NCBI GenBank assembly: GCA_010909165.1
Contig: MU008171.1
Coordinates: 1,116,001-1,180,000 of the forward strand
Length of the DNA stretch: 64,000 bases
Direction: 5' to 3'
From: Anthoceros angustus
Lineage: Eukaryota; Streptophyta; Anthocerotopsida; Anthocerotales; Anthocerotaceae
Below the pieces are notes generated by a model. It searched no databases, had not been told where the DNA came from, and was given only the letters and a program-made list of their open reading frames with translations. The position numbers and the translations under genes are program-made. Position 1 is the first letter of the stretch. Each line of letters opens with the position of its first letter. This document shows, piece after piece, positions 21,190 to 32,490 of this stretch.

Positions 21190-22080
21190 ACTGACATCCT
21201 TTAAGGATGATCTTAGGTGAAGTTGCTAGAATAGAATTTACCAAGGACCAGACAGTAGACTTAGATGCAAGGTCTTAAATGCTGGCGGTAGGAAATAATA
21301 GAATATTGGAAAAGGTGACCTGTAGTAGGGTCACCCGAGGGAGGTTGTATGTGGAAGGCCTCCTATAACAAGAGGAGGATTTCACAAAATAAAGTATCAT
21401 GTCTTGCGCTTCCATACTCGCGAGTCCTTTGCCATTACAGAGGAATTTCGTGGTACCGTGAGCCAAGCGGGTAGAGAGGAAGTCGCGGTGGTCGAGTGCT
21501 TGGTGGAGGACTTGCTCGCAAGTGCCTAAACGAGTTGCTCCCCTTGTGAATGGTTGCCGTGAAATTGCTTTGCTTTGGGTGTGTGGCAATGCCCGTGGAA
21601 CTTGAGGGTAGACTACGGGAAAGACTCACAGGAGGTTCTCGCTGGGTGTCAAACTCATAGCAACCGCCCAAGGAAGAACTTCTTGGTGGAGGCCGACCCA
21701 GGCGGTTGTCTTGGGAAGGCAAGTCGAAGCCGATAAGCCAGGCGAGGTTAGAATAGGAGGAAGAGGATGAGGAGATGAGTAGAGGAATAGAGTGTAGGCG
21801 TTAGTGGAAGGCCACAGGCAGAGCCTAAGGGACGAATCCCAAATCTGCAAGTAAAAGGGCGCTCCCTGAGTGGAGAAGAGTGGTCTTAGAAGTAGGGACG
21901 AAATTGCGGTGTGGATCAGGGGGTCCCTGGGCGCCCGTGATAGGCTCCTCGCTGCTAAGGCAGGACCTGCAATTGTGTTGTGTCGTTGTAGGTCGGGATT
22001 GGTAGTTTTCTGAGCAAGGCAAGTGCACCGCTGAAGAGGGTGAGTAGAGGGCGCCTTACTCATTTAGAAGGCTGAGAAGG
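21190..22080 (+). repeat. LTR-like stretch downstream of the methyltransferase fragment
   Basis: A TATA-like CCTATAACAAGAGGAGG (about 21,362-21,378) precedes AATAAA at 21,388-21,393 and the text TCATGTCTTGCGC. This spacing and wording resembles the minus-strand core of the repeats at 5964-7041. No coding domain is seen in either strand. I interpret it as the 3' LTR of the element upstream. The exact ends cannot be fixed because the 5' LTR is not in the window. Confidence 0.4.
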
Positions 22081-23534
22081 TGTGTCTCTGCAGGTAGCGA
22101 TCGGTTATCACAAGACCTCGAATTTTCACACAAGTCTCATGGGACGAAACCCAACGCGTCTGCGGCATAAGGGATAAGTGTACTGCTAGAGTGGGAGGAT
22201 CTCGGGAGCCCCGGGGTTTTCCCTACCACATCTAGCAATATCAAAACATAAAATTCATTGTAAATTAAACTTAGGGGGAAAAGCTTGGTCTAAAGTTCAT
22301 TGAGCGGAAAGTCTTTAAAAAGATGTAGATACATCTCGAGCAAGAAGTAGAGCAAATAATAAACCATGCTTGGATGAAGATAGTTTGTGTTTGTTAGTTA
22401 TATAGTAAAAGACTGTGATTTGATAGGAGCGCCTTGGAACTCGGCCGAACTTGTTCGGCCCAATGGTACAGGGCCTCTCTGACACCGGCCCGCTGGTCGC
22501 AATAGCAGTTTTGGCTCTATAGAGCATGACTGTTGGGTCTGCGCTGTGTGTCATGTTAGTACTGACTACCTTGGGACCGCAGTGCCCGGCCCCGTCGTCA
22601 TGGTATTTGGACTAGTACAAGGAAAGACAATATGTGAAACGCGCAGCGTCAGCGTCGTTTGCGCGGAGAGACAAGCAGGATAGACGTATCTAATGCTCAA
22701 GTTTGTCTTAACTTTGCAACGCATTTAAAACGCCCTGCCAAACGTGTCTTGTACCACATCTTATTGCCCGTGAAATTGTAGTAGTGAGTGGGGTTCATTT
22801 TAGAACTCTACTCTAAAGTCACCACTTGCCCTTTGCACCCTCTACATTTGCTTGAGCTGTGCTCAATGCTTGGCTGCCCTCCCCCATCACCATGTACGCT
22901 CCCCGAAGGAACAGAGACATCCCAGAAATCCCTTGACCTTGTCCTGCTTGCAAGCCGCAGAATCAGAAGGCCCGCGCCGACATCTGGAGGAAGCATGTCA
23001 TCCATCATGCACGACTACGCACACAGGTGAGGCAACGGGTGTTCGACCACTATTTCCTTCTTCGCTGGCCTTGCTGGAAGCGTGATCACCACCCTGCTCT
23101 ATTGCGATGAACAAATCCGATCTACCAGGATTCTGAAGGTAGGGTGGAAAGGGCTCATCTCCAATCCCACAAATGTCCTCTGCATCGCTGCTATAGCCTG
23201 ACTTGCTGGCCTGGCCATAAGCTCCAACGGTCACAAAAACATCTGCTGGAATGTGGCCGTGTCCTCCACATCGACGTCGGCAAATGGCTCTTCTTCATCC
23301 GCATCAGCAGCTAGGTATAATGGTGGGAGAGGCCGGCTTGATCGAATTAGCTACACAAACACACAATTGGAAGGAAGTGACCATCACAGCCCTATATGGA
23401 TGCCTGTACCCCTTGTACTGACGGAATAAATCCGTCATGTCACAGGTCCTCAACTTATAGTATATGGCCAGTTCTACTCATAATCCACAATATACCTCCA
23501 GGGGTGGGGACTAAGCGGCATCGGATTCTCATGC
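22081..23534. other. No gene recognised
   Basis: The composition is mixed, with short frames on both strands and no recognisable domain. The text around 22,430-22,560 (TTCGGCCGAACTTGTTCGGCC, split by short spacers) is self-complementary and may be an element end. The region separates the retroelement from the mosaic repeat region. Confidence 0.4.
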
Positions 23535-23539
23535 CTATA

Positions 23540-23567
23540 GGGTATTATGATAGCTATCATAATACCC
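23540..23567. repeat. Perfect 28-base palindrome
   Basis: GGGTATTATGATAG (23,540-23,553) is followed without a spacer by its exact reverse complement (23,554-23,567). It could form a 14-base-pair cruciform or be a joined pair of terminal inverted repeats. Confidence 0.95.
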
Positions 23568-23579
23568 GGCCCGAAACAG

Positions 23580-25330
23580 ATTGGCAACATGGATAGTTTT
23601 TTGGATCCTTTGCCGGAAGAGCTCAGCATTCTGTGGAATGGAACCCCGATGGTTGATCACTCCAAGGCGGTTGGGCACTTTGACTGTGTTTTCAAACCGC
23701 AGCAACAGTCTGTTCAAGATGTCATCGAGGAGATGAATGCATATGCCATATATGGCTGTCAACCAGGCAATGCAGACGGTCATGTATGTGGCGTACTGCC
23801 TCCTCCGCTTCCTGCCACTCCGTCGGCAGAGGCAAGGGCACGGGCGCGGTCCTGGGCGCTGCGTTGGTAGGTGCTACCTTCCGCCTCTTCGGTTCCCTTC
23901 GGGTCCGCCGGGGCTCAACAGCTAGCGTCGTTGTTGGTGGCGACCTCTGAGTTGCAACCACCGCCTCGCCCCTGGTCGCCTCTTCTGCCTTGGTTGCTGA
24001 AGGGGCACCAGGAGGAGAGAAGCGGGAATGTCCTCCCACACTTCCCTGGGTGGCGAGGGGGTCCGTTCCAGACGTATGGAGTCTGGAATCCCCTCCCAGT
24101 CGTCCTCCTCCCGGACGCGCTTGCTCCGGACCGGACGGGCCTCAACCTCCTGCGCTCTTCCTCTCTCTCCGCCTCTGGTAGGGCGGCCAACCCTTTCCGT
24201 AGTGCCCGCTCCTCTTCCCCCTCCTTCAGGAGGTTCATGTGCCCCCACACATGAATGAGGAACGGCGACAATGTTGAGGGGGATGGCTTCTCGCTTCTCA
24301 GCTTTCGGGCCTCCTGGTTGATCCGGCGAAGATTATCCTGCCCCAGTCGGGGCGTTTCCCCTTCTGTAGTGAAGAACACTAACAGATTATCCCCAAGGTG
24401 GTCCAATGGAGAACGCATGCTTAACTTCACTGTACATGTGCGTGTGGAAATAGGAGAGATCAGGGCCTACCTACTACAAGTGAGGACCAAGTTGGCCGCG
24501 GCTACTCCCGCCGCCTCCCTCCACTGGTTCTGATCCCGCCGGTAGTGGTCTCTGCGTCTTGGCAGGCTCGCCTCCACGCCCTTCACTGGCCTCCCAAGCT
24601 TGGTCTTTGTTCACTAGGCGATCTCGGCCAGGTCCTTGGCCCTCTCTGCCTGCCTTCTTGCCTCCTCTACCTCTTCTTGGGCCGCTCCTCTCCGCCTACA
24701 AAGGTCCTTCGCCTTTGCTTGTGCCTCTGCAGCTTGTTTGTTCATCATTTGGAGCACTAACTATCTTGTTAGGCGGACTGGCCTCAGTTCGGCCGGGCGC
24801 TTCTCCTCCTCGACTCTAGCGAGGGTCTCCGCCTTTCTCTTGGCGGCTTGGGCCGCCTCCGCCTGGCCTTGAAGCTCCACCATTCGTCTTCTGGTGGCCT
24901 CCACTTCCTGGGCCTTCTGTGCCGTTCCGCAGAGACCCCAAAGCACTCCGTCCATGACGGCTGCGAGCACCCTCCTGGTCTCTTCCACGGCCGCCGCTGG
25001 GGAGATCCCCGTGAAGTCCGCCGCGGGCTCGGGTACCGCTCGATGCAGGACGCCCGGACCCTGATCCGGAGGCGGACTAGGGACTCGGACATTAGGACCC
25101 TCGGTCCAGTGTTGGCCGAGGCTTCCACCTCCTTAGCCCTCTCTGCTGCCTTCTTGCCTCCTCGCTTGCCTCCTCACTTGCCTCCTCGCTTGCCTCCTCA
25201 CTTCGCCACTCCGTCAGCGTCGGCCTCGATTCCGCAAGAGAAACCCTTCGTTATTACGACGGCGGGAAAGCACTCGCCAGGCGAGGTGCACAGCAGTGGC
25301 CGCTTCTGGCCGGCCGAAGAAATAGCCTTC
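23580..25330 (-). pseudogene. Broken charged, coiled-coil-rich coding region, parent of the mosaic array
   Basis: Several minus-strand frames are coding-like but out of phase with each other. One (about 25,060-24,761) has FTGISPAAAVEETRRVLAAV then a long Ala/Glu/Gln/Arg helix (ATRRRMVELQGQAEAAQAAKR) typical of a coiled coil. A second (24,430-24,180) has HLGDNLLVFFTTEGETPRLG and GHMNLLKEGEEERALRKG. Others (24,248-23,722) are Arg/Pro-rich, with EDDWEGIPDSIRLERTPSPP. Frameshifts or introns separate them. No protein family is recognised. Segments of this region recur between 26.7 and 30.8 kb, so it appears to be the source of the array. It may be a mobile-element gene. Confidence 0.4.
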
Positions 25331-25392
25331 TCCCTCTTGCGAGGCTCGTGAAATGGCAAAACACGGAGGCGCGCCCCTTTCGCTGCTCGAGT

Positions 25393-26390
25393 CTGCATTG
25401 CTTACTCTAGCTTTACGCGCCCTTCGCTTGCTACTCTAGCCTTACTGCGCGCATGTGCGAGGCGTGGTTGCCGACCATCCAGGCAACCCTACGGTCTGGT
25501 GGGATGCCTCCCCCTCTCGGCCACGTCACGTGGCGCCTTGAAATCGCTCCAGTTACCTTTCTGGTGTCTTGTTGCGACTTACTGGGGTCTCACCTCACTG
25601 CGGTCTACTCCAGTGCGGTCCGTAGTCCTCAGCCGCCCGGAGCAGTCCGAGTCACCGCTACTCGGGTCGGTCAAGATCCCCCCATAGGCGCTTGGGGTCG
25701 ATCGTCTTCTTGCATCCGGTCTTATTTCCTTCTCGTCATTTCTCACTCCACTAACATAGCTCATTACCTTTCTAAGGGGAGAGCCTACGGTCCACATTGC
25801 CTTCGCAATATCGATATTCAGCTGAGTATAAAAGGGCACTGGCATGCTATAGATGGAAATTGCAGTTTATTCTTGTGTGAGGGCAATCCACGAATTACAA
25901 CGGACCAAAAGCAGCTATCTTCGGTTAACACTAATTTAACGGACATGCTTGCATGATCTTTGGGGGCGGGATGGGGATGTGCTCTTGCCTCCCCATCTTC
26001 TCGCATCGTTCGGACCAAGCGAAGTAAACAAACAATTGCAACAATGGAGCCTAGACCACATGGCCATTTGGATTACTCATATCACATGATGTCACTTCAT
26101 CGTGGACTCTTGATATGCACGTTTGCTAGTTGAGAGCTATGGACACTCGCGATGGCCAACTTCGGTCATTCCATAAATGTCTGAGCCTCATTAGAAGCGG
26201 GTTCGGGCTCCTCTTAGGGATGGGCTCGGGCATATTGGATAGGATTGTCAATGAGCCTAAATAACAAATTCGGGTCAAAATTTATAAACATTGTCTGGTC
26301 AACTGGTGCTCTCGTCAAAGCATACTCGTGATGTGTGTCAATATTCACCGGCCTCATTCTTGCACGTGGGCTACTTTCAGAGCGTCCTTA
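25393..26390. repeat. 1-kb direct repeat, left copy (possible LTR)
   Basis: This segment is repeated at 30,781-31,865 in the same orientation. It contains TATAAAAG at 25,827-25,834 on the plus strand. The first 250 bases recur a third time at 26,401-26,640. Copies differ mostly by short indels. Flanking direct repeats with an internal TATA-like box suit LTRs, but the coding-like frames between them are on the minus strand, which does not fit a simple element. Confidence 0.6.
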
Positions 26391-26400
26391 GCCGTGGCTT

Positions 26401-26640
26401 GAGTCTGCATTGCTTACTCTAGCTACGCGCCGCGCGCGTACTCTAGCCTTACTCGCGCATGTACGGGCGTGGTTGACCACGGGCAACCCCTCGGTCTGGT
26501 CGCCTCTTCCCCTCTCGGCCGTCACGTGGCGCCTTGCCAAAATCGCTCCCGTTCCAAAGTTACCTTTCTGGCGTACTTATTGCGACTTACTGGGGTCTCA
26601 CCTCACTGCGGTCTACTCCAGTGCGGTCCGTAGTCCTCGA
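26401..26640. repeat. Partial third copy of the 1-kb repeat
   Basis: About 240 bases match the start of the direct repeat (25,393-25,640 and 30,781-31,045), beginning CTGCATTGCTTACTCTAGC. After 26,640 the sequence changes to blocks derived from the coiled-coil gene. Confidence 0.7.
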
Positions 26641-29600
26641 GGCCGCTCGGGACCTCCACGGTCCATCTCCAGGGTCCTCCCTCAAGCTTTTGGGCGGACC
26701 GTTTGTTGGCCACCGCCAACATCTTCCGAGCGCTCGCTCCTCTCCGCCTACAAAGGTCCTTCGCCTTTGCTTGTGCCTCTGCGCGTGCTTCAATTTATTT
26801 GGAGCACTAACTTCTGTCTTGTTGGGCGGACTGGCCTCAGTTCCAGCGCTCTCCTCCTCGACTCTAGCGAGGGTCTCTGCCTTTCTCTTGGCTGCTTGGG
26901 CCGCCTCTGCCTGGCCCTGAAGCTCCACCATTCGTCTTCTGGTGGCCTCCACTTCCTGGGCCTTCTCTGCCGTTCCGCAGAGACCCCAAAGCACTCCGTC
27001 CATGACGGCTGCGAGCACCCTCCGTGTCTCTTCCACGGCCGCCGCTGGGGAGATACCCGTGAAGTCCGCCACGGGCTCGGTACCGCGATGCAAGGACCGC
27101 CCGGACCCTTGATCGGAGGAGGCCGGACTAGGGACTCGGACATTGGGACCCTCGAGTCACAGGTGTTGGCAGGCTTCCACCTCCTTAGCCTCTTCCTAAC
27201 TCCTTCTCCGCCTTCTCTTGGGGTCCGGGAGGTGGTGAGGTCGGGAGGTGGCTCGCTTACCCCTCTGGTTGGTGGCAGGGCCAGGCTCGGGGTGGGGTTG
27301 CTTCAGTGTCCCCGCTCACTGGGCCGCATCTCGCCGCCCTCCTCACTTGCCTCCTCCGGCCAAGGCTCAAAGTCCAGTATCGCTTGGTAGCGATGTTCCT
27401 CTCCACCATTCGTCTTGGTGGCCTCCACTTCCTGGGCCTTCTCTGCCGATCCGCGAGACCCCAAAGCACTGTCCATGACGGCCGAGCACCCTCCGTGTCT
27501 CTTCCACGGCCCGTTAGGGAGATACCCATGAAGTCCGCCACGGGCTCGGGGTGGGGTTGCTTCATGTCCCCGCTCACTGGGCGCATCTCGCCGCCTCCTC
27601 CTCGACTCTAGCGAGGGTCTCCGCCTTCTCTTGGGGTCCGGGAGGTGGTGAGGTCGGAGGCGCTCCCCTCCGTTGGTGGCAGAGGCCTGGGTGGGGTTGC
27701 TTCATGTCCCCGCTCACTGGGCCGCATCTCGCCGCCTCCTCACTTGCCTCCTCGCTTCCCGCCACTCGTCGGCAGGCGGGGGCCGAGGCATCACAGGGGC
27801 ATGGTGGTGGGCCGTCTTCCTCTTCTTTACCTCCCGTCTGCGGGGTTCGGTGTGGCGTCGTAGGTTCTTGGCTTAGCATGACCACCGGCTCCTCCTGGCT
27901 CCTTCGGCGTGGGGTGCTCGGTGGAGGGACTAAGAGGAGGAGGCGGGAATTTCTTCCCATATTCCCGGGGCGGGGGGTCCGTTCGATCTTATGGAGTCCG
28001 AATCCCTCCCAATCCTCATCGTCCTGGACCCTTTGGTCTTGGGGGCGCCTCCGCCTACAAAGGTCCTTCGCCTTTGCTTGTGCCTCAAGAGCGCCGCCCT
28101 TGCCGCCTCCACCTTCCTTTCACCTTAAGGGGCTCGGGACTACACCCCAATCTCCTCCGGCCAAGGCTCAAAGTCCAGTATCGCTTGGTAGCGATGTTCC
28201 TCTCCACGAGCGCTAGGGTTCCCGGACCTCCGCGCCTTCTTGGTGGCCTCCACTTCCTGGGCCTTCTCTGCCGATCCGCGAGACCCCAAAGCACTGTCCA
28301 TGACGGCCGAGCACCCTCCGTGTCTCTTCCACGGCCCGTTAGGGAGATACCCATGAAGTCCGCCACGGGCTCGGGGTGGGGTTGCTTCATGTCCCCGCTC
28401 ACTGGGCGCATCTCGCCGCCCTCCTCACTTGCCTCCTCTACCTCTTCTTGGGCCGCCTCTCCGCCTACAAAGGTCCTTCGCCTTTGCTTGTGCCTCAAGG
28501 TTTTCACTGCTCATACAGGAGCACTTAGCTCTGCCTTGTTGGGCGGACTGGCCTCGATTCGGCCCGCTTCTCCTCCTCGACTCTAGCGAGGGTCTCCGCC
28601 TTCTTGGGTCCCATAATTACGTGCCTCTCGGTCTGCTGTGGCTTGATGATCGACAACTCTCGCACTCGTCGCGCCGCAGCCGATTCGCGAAGAGGCCGCT
28701 CGTTATTACGCCCGGGGAAAGATAGCGCCAGAGCGAGGTGCTGCGCGGTGACGCAAAAGCGCATGGCCGGTCGAGAATGGCCTTCTCTCGGTGCTCTCCT
28801 TCTCCGCCCGCCTTCTTGGTGGCCTCCACTTCCTGGGCCTTCTCTGCCGATCCGCGAGACCCCAAAGCACTGTCCATGACGGCCGAGCACCCTCCGTGTC
28901 TCTTCCACGGCCCGTTAGGGAGATACCCATGAAGTCCGCCACGGGCTCGGGGTGGGGTTGCTTCATGTCCCCGCTCACTGGGCGCATCTCGCCGCCTCCT
29001 CACTTGCCTCCTCTACCTCTTCTTTACCTCCCGTCTGCGGGGTTCGGTGTGGCGTCGTAGGTTCTTGGCTTAGCATGACCACCGGCTCCTCCTGGCTCCT
29101 TCGGTGGGGTGCTCCGGTGGAGGGACTAAGAGGAGGGAAGCGGGAATTTCTTCCCATATTCCCGGGGCGGCGAGGGGGTCCGTTCCAGTCTTATGGAGTC
29201 CGGAATCCCCTCCCAATCCTCATCGTCCTGGACCCGCCTGGTCTTGGGGGGGCGGCCCTCCGTCTCCGGTGCTCTCCCTTCTCGCTCCGCCTCGGGTAGG
29301 GCCACCAACCCCTTCCGGAGCGCTCGCTCCTCCTCTCCCTCCTTCAGGAGGTTAAGGTGCCCCCACACGTGAATGATAAACGGCGATAGCGTGGGGCGCT
29401 TCTCCTCCTCGACTCTAGCGAGGGTCTCCGCCTTCTTGGGTCCCATAATTACGTGCCTCTCGGTGCTCTCCTTCTCGCCGCCTTCTTGGTGGCCTCCACT
29501 TCCTGGGCCTTCTCTGCCGATCCGCAGAGACCCCAAAGCACTGTCCATGACGGCCGAGCACCCTCCGTGTCTCTTCCACGGCCCGTTAGGGAGATACCCA

Positions 29601-30780
29601 TGAAGTCCGCCACGGGCTCGGGGTGGGGTTGCTTCATGTCCCCGCTCACTGGGCGCATCTCGCCGCCTCCTCACTTGCCTCCTCCGGCCAAGGCTCAAAG
29701 TCCGTATCGCTTGGTAGCGATGTTCCTCTCCACCATTCGTCTTGGTGGCCTCCACTTCCTGGGCCTTCTGCCGATCCGCAGAGACCCCAAAGCACTGTCC
29801 ATGACGGCCGAGCACCCTCCGTGTCTCTTCCACGGCCCGTTAGGGAGATACCCATGAAGTCCGCCACGGGCTCGGGGTGGGGTTGCTTCATGTCCCCGCT
29901 CACTGGGCCGCATCTCGCCGCCTCCTCACTTGCCTCCTCCGGCCAAGGCTCAAAGTCCGTATCGCTTGGTAGCGATGTTCCTCTCCACGAGCGCTAGGGT
30001 TCCCGGACCTCCGCGCCTTCTTGGTGGCCTCCACTTCCTGGGCCTTCTGCCGATCCGCAGAGACCCCAAAGCACTGTCCATGACGGCCGAGCACCCTCCG
30101 TGTCTCTTCCACGGCCCGTTAGGGAGATACCCATGAAGTCCGCCACGGGCTCGGGGTGGGGTTGCTTCATGTCCCCGCTCACTGGGCGCATCTCGCCGCC
30201 TCCTCACTTGCCTCCTCCGGCCAAGGCTCAAAGTCCGTATCGCTTGGTAGCGATGTTCCTCTCCACCATTCGTCTTGGTGGCCTCCACTTCCTGGGCCTT
30301 CTGCCGATCCAGAGACCCCAAAGCACTGTCCATGACGGCCGAGCACCCTCCGTGTCTCTTCCACGGCCCGTTAGGGAGATACCCATGAAGTCCGCCACGG
30401 GCTCGGGGTGGGGTTGCTTCATGTCCCCGCTCACTGGGCGCATCTCGCCGCCTCCTCACTTGCCTCCTCCGGCCAAGGCTCAAAGTCCGTATCGCTTGGT
30501 AGCGATGTTCCTCTCCACGAGCGCTAGGGTTCCCACCTCCGCGCCTTCTTGGGTCCCATAATTACGTGCCTCGGTGCTGTGGCTTGATGATCGACAACTC
30601 CTTGCACTCGTCGTCGAACGCCGATTCGCGAAGAGGCCATCGTTATGCACTTGGGCGCGGAAAGATAGCGCCAGAGCGAGGTGCTGGCGCGGTGGCGCAA
30701 AAGCGCTGGCCGGTCGAGAATGGCCTTCTCGGTGCGACGTCGTGAGTAACGGCCGGAGGCGTGCCCTTCCGTGCTGTAGT
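26641..30780. repeat. Mosaic tandem array built from blocks of the 23.6-25.3 kb gene
   Basis: The core unit is about 250 bases and includes GTCCATGACGGCCGAGCACC, found at 27,471, 28,296, 28,872, 29,543, 29,797, 30,076 and 30,328. The last spacings are 254, 279 and 252 bases; earlier ones are longer (825, 576, 671) because other blocks are inserted. Related but longer versions lie at 24,949 and 26,999. Inserted blocks include copies of 24,010-24,260 (at 27,930-28,040 and 29,130-29,375), of 24,680-24,730, and of the region at 25,200-25,330 (at 28,600-28,790 and 30,540-30,725). Open frames on both strands reflect high GC content and repeat phase, and I do not call genes from them. Confidence 0.8.
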
Positions 30781-31865
30781 CCTGCATTGCTTACTCTAGC
30801 TTTACGCTGCCGCCGCCGCTTGCGTACTCTAGCCTTACTCTGGCGCATGTACGGGCGTGGTTACGACCGCGTACGGCAACCCTCGGTCTGGTCATGCATC
30901 TGTCCCCTCTCGGCCGTCACGTGGCGCCCCTTGCCAAAATACGCTCCCCGTTCCAAAGTTACCTTTCCTGGCGTACTTATTGCGACTTACTCCGGAGTGC
31001 AGTCTGGACTCACTGCGGTCTACTCCAGAGTGCGGTCCGTAGTCCCTCAGGCCGCTCGGGCGTCGTCACCTCTACTCGAGTGGTCCGAATCCTCCCATCT
31101 AGGCGCCCGATCGTCCCTTCTTCATCCGGTCTTATTTCCTTTTTCTCGTCTTATTTCTCACTCCACACTAACAAAAAAAAAAATAGCTCATTACCTTTCT
31201 AAGGGGGAGAGCCTACGGTCCACATTGCCTTCGCAATATCGATATTCAGCTGAGTATAAAAGGGCACACAACGCTGTGCTATAGATGGAAATTGCCAGTT
31301 TTATTGCTGTTGTGAGGGCAATCCACTGAATTACAACCGGACCAAAAACGACGCTATCTTTCAGTGTTAACACCTAATTTAACCGGACATGCTTGCATGA
31401 TGCTGGGCCGGGATGGGGATGTGCTCTTGCCTCCCACATCTTCTCGCATCGTTCGGACCAAACGAAGTAGACACAAACAAGCAATTGCAACAATGGAGCC
31501 TAGACCACATGGCCATAGCTGGATTACTCATATCACATGATGTCACTTCATCGTCCGTGGACTCTTGATATCGCACGTTTGCTAGTTGAGAGCTATGGAC
31601 ACTCGCGATGGCCAACTCGGTCATTCCCATAAATGTCTCTGGAGCCTCATTGAAGAGAACTGGCTGGGACTCGGGCTCCTCTTCCGGGATGGGCTCGGGC
31701 ATATTGGATAGGATTGTCAATGAGCCTAAATAACAAATTCAGTCAAAATTTATAAACATTGTCTGGTCAACACAATTGCCTCTCGTCAAACTGATACTCG
31801 TGATGTGTGTCAATATTCAACTGACCTCATTGCACGTGGGCTACTTGCTCTGGAACGTCCTTTTG
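30781..31865. repeat. 1-kb direct repeat, right copy (possible LTR)
   Basis: This is the partner of 25,393-26,390, with TATAAAAG at 31,255-31,262. It is about 90 bases longer because of scattered short insertions. A minus-strand frame of 113 codons (31,720-31,379), acidic at its start (EPIPEEEPESQPV) and with a CCNC motif, is open only in this copy. In the left copy it is broken. Its function is unknown. Confidence 0.6.
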
Positions 31866-31990
31866 GCACGCTAAGTCCTGCCTCCTACCCTGTCGACTGC
31901 ATCACCAGTGCGTGATGTCCTACACCCCCATTTTGTCCTTAAATGCCAGTAGGGCATGCACACTACATGTACATTAACTACTGCGGTTTT

Positions 31991-32490
31991 TATTCCATTT
32001 GCCCACGTAGATGCCATAGCCTAGTGGTTGGCAGTATCCGCCCACACCGGTGGTGTGAGAGGATACGGCTCCAACTCGCTCATGCGGGAAGAAGGTACGG
32101 GAAAAAGTGCAGGCGGCATGGGCGGTGGAGTGTGGGGGCACAACCGGGCGTCTGTCGGCCGTCCGGCCGTCCATGCGAAACCGTTGGACCGCCTCACTCC
32201 GAACCCGGCCTCGCCTCTTTGGCCTTCCCGCAATGGTGTGCAAGAGACAAACAACGATTTCGCAAGTGAAGTCCTGCGTCTCTCGCCACGATCGACTTAC
32301 TTGCGTTTACATAGCGTCTTTGGGCTTGATCTTTTGTAGTAGTGACTACTCATGCTCCGATGGGCAAGATTTCATTGTGACCATACTTAATGAAAATTCA
32401 ATAGATGGCATGGAGTATCGTGAGTCGGCCATAGCCGGGTTAGTAATGTCTTTGTACTCGGAGCGAAGGACATAACAATATGAAAACTAA
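31991..32490 (+). repeat. SINE-like repeat with a tRNA-type A box, copy A
   Basis: This 500-base segment is repeated at 34,603-35,159 in the same orientation. Near its start TAGCCTAGTGGTTGGC (32,017-32,032) is a good A box. A degenerate B box (GGCTCCAACTC) follows about 45 bases later. The body has no coding domain. The tRNA-like head and dispersed copies suggest a SINE. Target-site duplications were not found. Confidence 0.45.

Larger units (their letters stand above)
18185..22080 (+). mobile_element. Ty3-like retroelement remnant: gag, zinc knuckles, protease, C5-methyltransferase motif, LTR-like end
   Basis: A leading frame (18,185-18,535), gag (18,541-19,323), zinc knuckles and protease (19,363-20,600), and a methyltransferase motif I (20,935-21,170) follow one another on the plus strand. 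An LTR-like stretch with TATA-like and AATAAA signals follows. Reverse transcriptase, RNase H and integrase are absent, so the copy is internally deleted or truncated just after the methyltransferase start. Incorporation of cytosine-5 DNA methyltransferases into retrotransposons is known from charophytes and dinoflagellates (de Mendoza and co-workers, 2018, from memory). The Ty3 assignment rests on the gag and protease style and the absence of Copia order, and is inference. Confidence 0.65.

Noticed and set aside
26641-30780. Many long open frames on both strands
   Set aside because: They come from high GC content and the repeat phase of the mosaic array. Frames on opposite strands cannot all be genes, and none has a domain.
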